Shown here piece after piece: positions 9,110-16,285 of a stretch of 23,469 nucleotides of DNA. Numbering within the stretch: position 1 is the first letter of the stretch; each line of letters starts with the position of its first letter. The DNA lies in the NCBI GenBank assembly GCA_018263405.1, contig JAANXG010000150.1:1-23469 (forward strand), given 5' to 3'. Under the pieces are notes generated by a model, which was given only the letters and a program-made list of their open reading frames with translations, did no database searches and was not told where the DNA came from. The stretch is from Gammaproteobacteria bacterium (GTDB lineage Bacteria > Pseudomonadota > Gammaproteobacteria > Arenicellales > JAANXG01). Both the position numbers and the translations under genes were made by a program.

Positions 9110-12100
9110 ACCGAAGCACCGAACAAACCCTCAGTAATATCGACCTGGAGTACTTGGCGGACGAGCAGACCACGGTCCGGGCGCGCATCGAACAAACGGG
9201 ACTGTCCGGCGAAGTCAGAGACGAAATCGTCCAACAAGCCCGGACATTGGTGCATACGATCAGAGAAGCGGAACAGGACGTGCAGGGCGTCGATGCCTTC
9301 ATGGCCGAGTACGATTTGTCCAGCGAGGAAGGCATCGTACTCATGTGCCTCGCCGAAGCTTTGCTGCGGGTGCCGGACGGTGAGACCGCGGACAAGCTCA
9401 TCCGGGACAAACTCGCCAAGGGCCACTGGGACGAGCACATGGGCCGCAGCGATTCGACGTTCGTGAATGCCTCCACCTGGGGCTTGATGCTGACGGGTCG
9501 GTTTGTGCAACTCGGTTCCAATACTCAGGCCCATCCGTCCAATTTTCTCAATGGGATGGTGAGCCGCCTCGGCGAACCGGTACTGCGGTTGGCCATGCGC
9601 CAAGCCATGGAAATCGTGGGCCGCCAGTTCGTGCTCGGCGAGACCATCGACCAGGCACTGAAACGCAGCCAGGAGCCGGCTGGCCGGCACTACTGCTATT
9701 CCTACGACATGCTTGGGGAAGCCGCCCTCACCGCCGCCGACGCCCGGCGTTTCCTGGAAAGCTACTTACATTCCATTGAAGTCATAGGCGGACAGAACGA
9801 GGTCAAGAACACGGGAATCTCAGTGAAGCTGTCGGCGCTTCACCCACGCTACACCTTCTGGCAGCAGGAGCGTGTGGAACAGGAGCTCGTCCCCCGCCTT
9901 TTGGAAATCGCGCGGGCGGCGAGGCGGCATGATCTCTGGATCGCCGTTGACGCCGAGGAAGCGGACCGGCTGGACCTCTCGCTGCGCGTGTTCCAAAAGG
10001 TCGTCGCCGACGATTCCCTCAAGGACTGGAACGGCCTCGGCATGGTGGTCCAGAGCTACCTGAAGCGCGCCACACCGGTGCTGGACTGGTTGCGGAGCCT
10101 GGCCCGGGACATCGGGAAACGCATCCCGGTGCGGCTGGTCAAGGGCGCATACTGGGACACCGAAATCAAACTGGCGCAGATCCAGGGACTGAAAGGCTAC
10201 CCGGTGTTCACGCGCAAAGTGCACACGGACGTTTCCTACATGGCTTGTACCCGAAAACTGTTCGACGCCCGGGGATTCCTGTATCCGCAGTTCGCGACCC
10301 ACAACGCCCATACGGTTGCCACAGTCCTGCAGCTCGCCGGCAATGACCCATATGAATTCCAGCGCCTGCACGGCATGGGCGCGGCGCTGTACGATCATCT
10401 GCTGGACCGGAAACCCGACCTGACCTGCCGCATCTACGCCCCCGTCGGCGGCCACGCCGAGCTACTCCCCTACCTGGTGCGGCGGCTGCTGGAAAACGGC
10501 GCGAATACTTCCTTCGTCAACCGGGCAACCCACCGCGAAACCCCGGTGGAGGAAATCGTCACCGACCCCATTGGCGATACCCTGGCCCACGACTGCCAGC
10601 CCCATCCCAAGATCCCACTGTCCAAGGACATGTTCGCGCCTGAACGCGAGAACTCCGACGGCTTGAACTTCGCCGATCTCAATGAGCGACGGGGTCTGTT
10701 GGAAACACTGGAACGTGAATCGGCCTCGGTGACCCACTGCTATCCCGTCATCAACGGCCGGGAGATCAAGGCCGACAAGTCGAAGACGGTCGCCAGCCCG
10801 GCGAATTACAAAAAGAAAACCGGCACGGTGACCTGGACTCCCGCCGACCAAGTTGACCAAGCGGTCCGGCATGCGCGAACAGGATTCAAACAATGGCGGG
10901 ACACCGATGTGGAAACCCGCGCGGCGGTTGTCGACAAGGTGGCGGACCTGCTCGAAGCGCACCGCTTCGAGATCACCGCCTCCAGCGCGCTGGAAGGCGG
11001 TCGCATACTGCTCGACGGCGAATCGGAGGTCCGAGAGGCAGTGGATTTCTGCCGGTACTATGCCCACCAGGCCCGGCAGAAATTCTCCAGGCAGGTTCTG
11101 CCCGGGCCCAGCGGCGAGGACAATACGCTGCAGTTGTTCGGCCGGGGCGTATTCGTCTGCATCAGCCCGTGGAACTTTCCCGTCGCGATATTCACGGGCC
11201 AGATCACGGCGGCCCTGGCTGCCGGTAACGCCGTGCTCGCCAAACCGGCGGAGCAGACCTGCCTCACCGCGGCGCGCATCGTGCGGCTCATGCACGAGGC
11301 GGGCGTGCCAAAAAACGTCCTGCATCTGCTGCCGGGAGACGGCGCGGTGGGCGCCGCGCTGGTGGAACATCCCGGTATCGCCGGGGTAGCTTTCACCGGA
11401 TCCACGGATACCGCACGACGCATCCATAAGACGCTGGCGGAAAGCCCCGGGCCCATTCAGCCCCTGATCGCGGAAACCGGGGGCCAGAACGCCATGATTG
11501 TGGACAGCTCCGCCCTGCCGGAGCAGGTCGTCAAGGATGCCATTCGCTCCGCCTTCGACAGCGCCGGTCAGCGGTGTTCGGCGCTCCGGGTATTGTTCAT
11601 CCAGGAAGATATCGCCCCCCACCTGCTCGAGATGCTGTCCGGGGCGATGGCGGAGCTGGTACTGGGCGACCCCACGGCCTTGAACACGGACATCGGACCG
11701 GTCATCGACCTGGAGGCCAGGCACAACCTGGAGCGGCACGTGGATTTTCTCGGGAACAACGCGAAGCTGATCTACCGCTGTCCGCTGCCCCGGGGCCTCG
11801 GCAGCGATTTGTTTTTCCCGCCCCAGGTCTGGGAGATCTCCGGCATCCACCAGCTCGAACGGGAAGTCTTCGGCCCCATCCTGCACGTGGTGCGGTTTGC
11901 AGCGAGCGCGCTGGATGACGTGATCGATGCGGTAAACGGCACCGGCTATGGCTTGACGCTGGGGGTGCACAGCCGTATTCACGATACCGCCGACTACATC
12001 AAACACCGGGTTCGGGTCGGCAACGTCTACATCAACCGGGATATCGTCGGCGCCGTGGTGGGCGTCCAGCCCTTCGGCGGCCAGGGATTGTCCGGCACCG

Positions 12101-12213
12101 GCCCCAAGGCCGGCGGCCCCCATTACCTGCCCCGGTTCGCCGTGGAAAAAGCGATCTCCGATAACATCGCCGCGGTGGGCGGCAACGCGACACTACTGTC
12201 CCTCAACGATTGA
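9106..12213 (+). CDS. putA: Bifunctional proline dehydrogenase / P5C dehydrogenase, minimal PutA
   Basis: PutA oxidises proline to glutamate in two steps, with FAD in the proline dehydrogenase domain and NAD in the aldehyde dehydrogenase domain, and acts at the inner face of the membrane. The 1035-residue protein has an N-terminal helical arm, then the dehydrogenase barrel with GISVKLSALHPRY, RLVKGAYWD (Lys346) and FATHNAHT. An aldehyde dehydrogenase domain follows from about residue 550, with SPWNFP (Asn690), the general base Glu790 in AETGG and the nucleophile Cys824 in GQRCSA. It lacks the N-terminal ribbon-helix-helix and the C-terminal extension of the 1320-residue enterobacterial protein, so it should be a catalytic enzyme without repressor function. 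It overlaps hemE by four bases. Proline is an osmolyte, which fits the dddP unit next door. Confidence 0.96.
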   Translation: MNRSTEQTLSNIDLEYLADEQTTVRARIEQTGLSGEVRDEIVQQARTLVHTIREAEQDVQGVDAFMAEYDLSSEEGIVLMCLAEALLRVPDGETADKLIRDKLAKGHWDEHMGRSDSTFVNASTWGLMLTGRFVQLGSNTQAHPSNFLNGMVSRLGEPVLRLAMRQAMEIVGRQFVLGETIDQALKRSQEPAGRHYCYSYDMLGEAALTAADARRFLESYLHSIEVIGGQNEVKNTGISVKLSALHPRYTFWQQERVEQELVPRLLEIARAARRHDLWIAVDAEEADRLDLSLRVFQKVVADDSLKDWNGLGMVVQSYLKRATPVLDWLRSLARDIGKRIPVRLVKGAYWDTEIKLAQIQGLKGYPVFTRKVHTDVSYMACTRKLFDARGFLYPQFATHNAHTVATVLQLAGNDPYEFQRLHGMGAALYDHLLDRKPDLTCRIYAPVGGHAELLPYLVRRLLENGANTSFVNRATHRETPVEEIVTDPIGDTLAHDCQPHPKIPLSKDMFAPERENSDGLNFADLNERRGLLETLERESASVTHCYPVINGREIKADKSKTVASPANYKKKTGTVTWTPADQVDQAVRHARTGFKQWRDTDVETRAAVVDKVADLLEAHRFEITASSALEGGRILLDGESEVREAVDFCRYYAHQARQKFSRQVLPGPSGEDNTLQLFGRGVFVCISPWNFPVAIFTGQITAALAAGNAVLAKPAEQTCLTAARIVRLMHEAGVPKNVLHLLPGDGAVGAALVEHPGIAGVAFTGSTDTARRIHKTLAESPGPIQPLIAETGGQNAMIVDSSALPEQVVKDAIRSAFDSAGQRCSALRVLFIQEDIAPHLLEMLSGAMAELVLGDPTALNTDIGPVIDLEARHNLERHVDFLGNNAKLIYRCPLPRGLGSDLFFPPQVWEISGIHQLEREVFGPILHVVRFAASALDDVIDAVNGTGYGLTLGVHSRIHDTADYIKHRVRVGNVYINRDIVGAVVGVQPFGGQGLSGTGPKAGGPHYLPRFAVEKAISDNIAAVGGNATLLSLND

Positions 12214-12258
12214 GACGATACCGATCCACCGGTCGGGTCCAGGTTACTATCGAGTGTT

Positions 12259-12301
12259 CTCTCTTGGCGCTTTCTTTGCGTGCTTCGCGCCTTTGCGAGA
12301 G
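12259..12301. repeat. Intergenic TTTGCG-type short tandem units with inverted ends
   Basis: Between the convergent putA and flavoprotein genes lies a stretch of related units of about 8-10 bases (TTGGCGCTTTC, TTTGCGTGC, TTCGCGCC, TTTGCGAG). It is closed by CTCTC at 12259-12263 and GAGAG at 12297-12301. It looks like a kind of dispersed intergenic repeat that I recall from several environmental genomes. It could also serve as a bidirectional end of transcription, but no T-tract terminator is clear. Confidence 0.4.
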
Positions 12302-12318
12302 GCTCTTTTCAAATTCCC

Positions 12319-14733
12319 TCAACCCCGCATACGCTTCGCCCCGGGATCCAGCAACGGCTCCATGGTGACGGTAGCCGAACGACGGTCACCCAGGATCTCG
12401 ATCTCGAAGCGCTCCCCCTCTGCCCGCAACTCGCGCGGGACGAACCCGAGTGCAACCGATTTCTCGACGTAGTGGGCGTAACCCCCGCTGGTGACGAAAC
12501 CGACGATTTCACCGTTACGCCATATCGGCTCGTCGCGCCAGGCGTCGGCATCATCGGCATCGACGACGAGTGTCGCCAGCCGGCGCGGCGGTGGCTTGTC
12601 GCGTGCCCGCAATGCCGCATCGCGGCCGACGAAGTCCTCCTTGTCGAAGGCGACGAAAAAGTCCATCCCGGTCTCGGCCGGGGTGTACTCGGGCTTGTAC
12701 TCGAGCAGCCAGGCACCGAAGGACTTCTCCAGCCGCATCGACATCATTGCCCGCATGCCGAAGGGCCGCAGGCCCAGGTCAGCGCCGGCCGCTTCGAGGG
12801 TCTCGAACAGCGCGATCTGGTAGTCCGGTGGCACCAAGATCTCGAAGCCGAGATCGCCGGTGAAGGTCACGCGCCCGACGATGGCGGGGCAGGGGCCGAC
12901 GTGCATCCGCCTCACCGACAGGAAGGGAAATGCTTTATTCGATACATCGGCATCGGCGACGCGCTCCATCAATCGGCGTGCGTTCGGTCCGGCGATCTGG
13001 AAACCGATGCGCTCCAACGAGACGTTGCGAACGGTCACGCCGCTCTCCGGCAGGTGCTGTTCGAACCAGCGCATGTGATAAGCCTGCGCGTTGTACGAGG
13101 CGATCAACTGGAAGTGCTCGGGGCCGAGGCGCGAGAGCGTGAAATCGCCGATGAATCGTCCCGAGGGACTCAGCATCGGCGAGAGCACCATGCGGCCCTC
13201 GCGCGGCAAGCGGTTGGCCATAAGGTAGTTGAGCCAGGCCCCGGCGCCGGGGCCGGTCACGTCGTACTTGCCGAAGTTGTGCACCTCGTTGATGCCCACC
13301 GCCTCGCGCACCGCGCGGCATTCGGCGGCGACCGCGTTGAATGCATTGGAGCGGCGGAAGGTCGGCATCTCGTACAGGGGTTCGCCTTCGGGCGCAAAGT
13401 AGTTCACATGCTCCATGCCGTAGCCCTGGCCGAATACCGCGCGGCGGGCCTTGTGTAGGCCGTAGGCCGGTGTCGTGTGCAGCGGGCGGCCGACCGGCAG
13501 TTCCTCGTTGGGGTAGGAAACGGTGAAGCGGCGCTGGTAGTTCTCGCGGGCCTTGGCGCGCGTGTAGGGCGGGGTGCAGGTGTCGCCGAAGCGGGCCACG
13601 TCCATGGCGAACACATCGCGCGACGGCTCGCCCTCGATCATCCACTCGGCCAGCGACAGGCCGACGCCGCCGCCCTGGCTGAAGCCGGCCATGACCGCGC
13701 AGGCACACCAGTAGTTGCGCACGCCGGGCATCGGACCCATCAGTGGGTTGCCGTCGGGGGCGAACGTGAACGGGCCGTTGATGACCTGCTTGATGCCGGC
13801 GCGTTCCAGCACGGGATACCGCTTGAATGCGAATTCCAGCGAGTCGTCGAAGCGTTCGAGATCATTCGGCAGCAGTTCGTGACCGAACTCCCACGGCGTC
13901 GTGCCGTCGGCCCAGGGTTTCGCATTCTGCTCGTAGAAGCCGATGACCAGTCCCTGGCCTTCCTGTCGCAGATAGCTCTCGCCCTGGGGATCCGTCACGT
14001 GCGGCAGCTCGGTATCGTGGCCGATCACCTCGGGGATCGGGTCGGTAACCAGGTACTGGTGCTCCATCGGGTGCAGCGGCAATTCGACGCCGACCATACG
14101 GCCGACCTCGCGCGCCCACAGGCCTGCCGCGTTGACGACGTGCTCCGCCGTCACCGTTCCCTTTTCGGTCACGACCTCCCATTCGCCGTTCGGCTGCCGG
14201 CCCAGGCGTTCGACCATGGTGTGCAGTTGAATCTCGGCGCCGTTCCACCGCGCCGCCTTGGCGTAGGCGTGCGTGGTGCCATAGGGATCGAGGTGACCAT
14301 CGAGTGGGTCATAGAGTGCGGCCAGCACGCCCTCGGTATTGGTAATCGGAGACAGCCTGCGGATCTCGTCCGGGCCGACGATCTCGGTCTCCAGGCCCAT
14401 GTAGCGGTGCTTGGCCCGCTCGGCCTTGAGCTGGTCCAGGCGCTCGTTGTTCTCGGCCAGCGTGAGGCCGCCGACGTGGTGCAGTCCGCAGGGCTGACCA
14501 CTGATTTCCTCGATTTCCTGGTACAGGCGGATGGTGTATCCCTGCAGCGCCGCCATGTTGGTGTCGGCATTGAGGGTGTGGAATCCGCCGGCCGCGTGCC
14601 AGGTGGAGCCGCTCGTGAGGTCCGAGCGCTCGATCAGCATGACGTCGGTCCAGCCAAGGTGGGTCAGGTGATAGAGCACGCTGACGCCGACCACGCCGCC
14701 GCCGATGACTACCACTCGAGTCTGGGATTTCAT
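12319..14733 (-). CDS. FAD-dependent dimethylglycine/sarcosine dehydrogenase-like oxidoreductase fused to GcvT domain
   Basis: This is an N-methyl-amine oxidising flavoprotein of the dimethylglycine/sarcosine dehydrogenase family; relatives demethylate the substrate and pass the one-carbon unit to tetrahydrofolate. The 804-residue protein has a Rossmann FAD motif VVVIGGGVVGVS at residues 7-18. GSTWHAAGG follows, with His46 at the position that carries covalent FAD in characterised relatives. The DAO domain reaches about residue 390, a linker domain follows, and a folate-binding GcvT-like half with its C-terminal barrel runs from about 430 to the end (DVTGPGAGAW, FTGDLGFEI). The ATG at 14733 has a strong GGAGG five bases upstream (14739-14743). 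It lies 74 bases downstream of dddP on the same strand, so the two are probably cotranscribed. The exact substrate (dimethylglycine, sarcosine or another methylated osmolyte) is unknown. Confidence 0.87.
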   Translation of the reverse strand: MKSQTRVVVIGGGVVGVSVLYHLTHLGWTDVMLIERSDLTSGSTWHAAGGFHTLNADTNMAALQGYTIRLYQEIEEISGQPCGLHHVGGLTLAENNERLDQLKAERAKHRYMGLETEIVGPDEIRRLSPITNTEGVLAALYDPLDGHLDPYGTTHAYAKAARWNGAEIQLHTMVERLGRQPNGEWEVVTEKGTVTAEHVVNAAGLWAREVGRMVGVELPLHPMEHQYLVTDPIPEVIGHDTELPHVTDPQGESYLRQEGQGLVIGFYEQNAKPWADGTTPWEFGHELLPNDLERFDDSLEFAFKRYPVLERAGIKQVINGPFTFAPDGNPLMGPMPGVRNYWCACAVMAGFSQGGGVGLSLAEWMIEGEPSRDVFAMDVARFGDTCTPPYTRAKARENYQRRFTVSYPNEELPVGRPLHTTPAYGLHKARRAVFGQGYGMEHVNYFAPEGEPLYEMPTFRRSNAFNAVAAECRAVREAVGINEVHNFGKYDVTGPGAGAWLNYLMANRLPREGRMVLSPMLSPSGRFIGDFTLSRLGPEHFQLIASYNAQAYHMRWFEQHLPESGVTVRNVSLERIGFQIAGPNARRLMERVADADVSNKAFPFLSVRRMHVGPCPAIVGRVTFTGDLGFEILVPPDYQIALFETLEAAGADLGLRPFGMRAMMSMRLEKSFGAWLLEYKPEYTPAETGMDFFVAFDKEDFVGRDAALRARDKPPPRRLATLVVDADDADAWRDEPIWRNGEIVGFVTSGGYAHYVEKSVALGFVPRELRAEGERFEIEILGDRRSATVTMEPLLDPGAKRMRG

Positions 14734-14807
14734 GGGTGCCTCCGGTTCTTGTCTCGTTGCCGAGCCGTGTTCGGGGTGGTTATCGAATATCGGGCAACAG
14801 CCCCCGG

Positions 14808-16148
14808 TCAGCCGAGCAGCCGCTCGTCGAACGGGTCGTGGTTCAGGGTCTCGTAGCCCTTCTCGGTGATCAGCACCTGGTCCTCGAGCTTGACGCCGTA
14901 GGGCCCGCCGACCGCTCCAACGTAGGCCTCGACCGCGAACACCATGCCGGGCTCCAGCACGCCGTCATAGCCGTGGTCCTCCACATCTTCCGGGTAGCGG
15001 ATCGAGGGGTACTCGTCGCACAGCCCAACGCCGTGGAACACCACGCCATAGCGCTGTTCGCGGTAGGCCTCCGGCAGTCGGTGGGCCTTCCCGGAGAGTT
15101 CGAGGAAACCGACGCCCGGGGCCAGCAATGCCTTGTTGGTCTCGATATGCTCCAGGGCAACCTGGTATAGCTCGATCATGTGTGGTTCCGGTGCACCGTC
15201 GCCGATGAACCAGGTGCGCGAAATGTCGGTGCAGATGCCGTAGACGCCGATCAGGTCAGTGTCGAAGGCGAGCAGTTCGTTGTTGCCGATCACGCGCGGC
15301 CCGCATTCCTGAAACCAGGGATTGGTCCGGGGGCCGGATGACAGCAGACGGGTCTCGATCCACTCGCCGCCGCGACGGATGTTCTCGGCGTGCAGCACCG
15401 CCCAGACGTCATTCTCGGTCACGCCGGGTCGGGCCGCCTCGCGCATCGCCTCGACCGAACGCTCGCAGGCGTGGATCGAGCAGCGCATGGCGGCGATCTC
15501 GTCCGAACCCTTGATCACGCGTGCGAATTCAGTCACAGCCTGGCCCTCGCGGACCTCGACCCCGTGTTGGCGCAGGGCGTCGAGCCCGGCGCTCTCGATG
15601 CGGTCAACGGCCAGGCGGCGGTTGCCCCCACCGTGCTCGGCGAGGATGTCGGCCACCTCGGCGGCGAAGCGATTTGCATGCTCGTCCGTACGGTCACCGG
15701 TCTCGAAGTAGAAGAACGAGGCGCCGTGACGCAATTCGCACACCAGTGGCAAATGGGCCGACAGATGGTCACTGTTGTGGAATTCCCACAGAATCACGTA
15801 ACCATCGGCCGAGACGAAGCAGGCACGGCACGGGTTGTGCGCAATCCACAGCTGCATGTTGGTGGTGTCGGTGGCATAGCGGATGTTCAGCGGATCGAAC
15901 ATCAGCAGGCCGGCATAGTCGCGGCTTTGCAGCTCGGCCGTCAGCCGTTGCAGCCGGTGGGCGCGCATCGATTCCAGATTGGGGACAACGAGCCCGGCTT
16001 CGGCCCACTCATCAAAGGCGAGCGCAGTCGGCCCGATCTCGACCCGGTCGTTGTCGTCGGGCGTGCCGTCCGGCCGGGTCGGACGTCGGCGCGTGGGATC
16101 GATCTTGCGGTTGGAACTCGAGATCGAGAAAGGATTCGGGTTAACCAT
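14808..16148 (-). CDS. dddP: DMSP lyase DddP (M24 metallopeptidase fold)
   Basis: DddP cleaves dimethylsulfoniopropionate to acrylate and dimethyl sulfide. It has the M24 aminopeptidase/creatinase fold but is not a peptidase. With the ATG at 16148 the protein has 446 residues, the length I recall for Roseovarius DddP. The metal ligands fall at Asp296, Asp298, Asp308, His372, Glu407 and Glu422, and the catalytic pair at Tyr367 and Asp378. Each is one residue higher than the numbers I recall for the crystallised Ruegeria enzyme. The family N-terminal signature RKIDPTR, then DGTPDDNDRVEIGPT, is present, as are IRRGGEWIETRLL and SGPRTNPWFQECGPRV. A GTG at 16235 would add 29 residues of unlike composition, so I prefer 16148; neither start has a strong ribosome binding site. 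The downstream partner is the GcvT-fused flavoprotein. No acrylate genes or betaine transporter are in the window. Confidence 0.92.
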   Translation of the reverse strand: MVNPNPFSISSSNRKIDPTRRRPTRPDGTPDDNDRVEIGPTALAFDEWAEAGLVVPNLESMRAHRLQRLTAELQSRDYAGLLMFDPLNIRYATDTTNMQLWIAHNPCRACFVSADGYVILWEFHNSDHLSAHLPLVCELRHGASFFYFETGDRTDEHANRFAAEVADILAEHGGGNRRLAVDRIESAGLDALRQHGVEVREGQAVTEFARVIKGSDEIAAMRCSIHACERSVEAMREAARPGVTENDVWAVLHAENIRRGGEWIETRLLSSGPRTNPWFQECGPRVIGNNELLAFDTDLIGVYGICTDISRTWFIGDGAPEPHMIELYQVALEHIETNKALLAPGVGFLELSGKAHRLPEAYREQRYGVVFHGVGLCDEYPSIRYPEDVEDHGYDGVLEPGMVFAVEAYVGAVGGPYGVKLEDQVLITEKGYETLNHDPFDERLLG

Positions 16149-16285
16149 TATCCGATTCTTTGTGTGCTCTGGATCGGCCAAGTATGGCTCCGGCAGTGGC
16201 GATCGGCAAGCATCCTCGATGGTTATTGCGGTCACTTATCTGACAGAGAAGATCATTGCCGATGTGATGGAAGGTGGAGGACAAT

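Noticed and set aside
10462..12123. 553-codon open frame on the minus strand inside putA
   Set aside because: It is a shadow of the aldehyde dehydrogenase domain with low-complexity Gly/Ala/Arg-rich composition.
12254..12472. Small plus-strand ORF beginning MFSLGAFFACFAPLREALF
   Set aside because: It is a translation of the intergenic TTTGCG-type repeat and continues into the antisense of the flavoprotein gene.
12319..14733. Annotation as DMSP demethylase DmdA
   Set aside because: DmdA is a stand-alone GcvT-type protein of under 400 residues without a flavin domain; this protein has a full FAD oxidoreductase half.
14792..14803. GGGC/GCCC hairpin just after the dddP stop as a terminator
   Set aside because: The stem has four bases and no T-tract, and the next gene follows closely on the same strand.
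12280..14856. Plus-strand open frames of 392 and 459 codons across the flavoprotein gene
   Set aside because: The minus-strand frame has FAD and GcvT motifs and a strong ribosome binding site; the plus frames have neither.
14808..16148. Annotation as Xaa-Pro aminopeptidase or creatinase
   Set aside because: The fold is M24, but the DddP N-terminal signature, the Tyr367/Asp378 pair and the exact metal-site spacing favour DMSP lyase.
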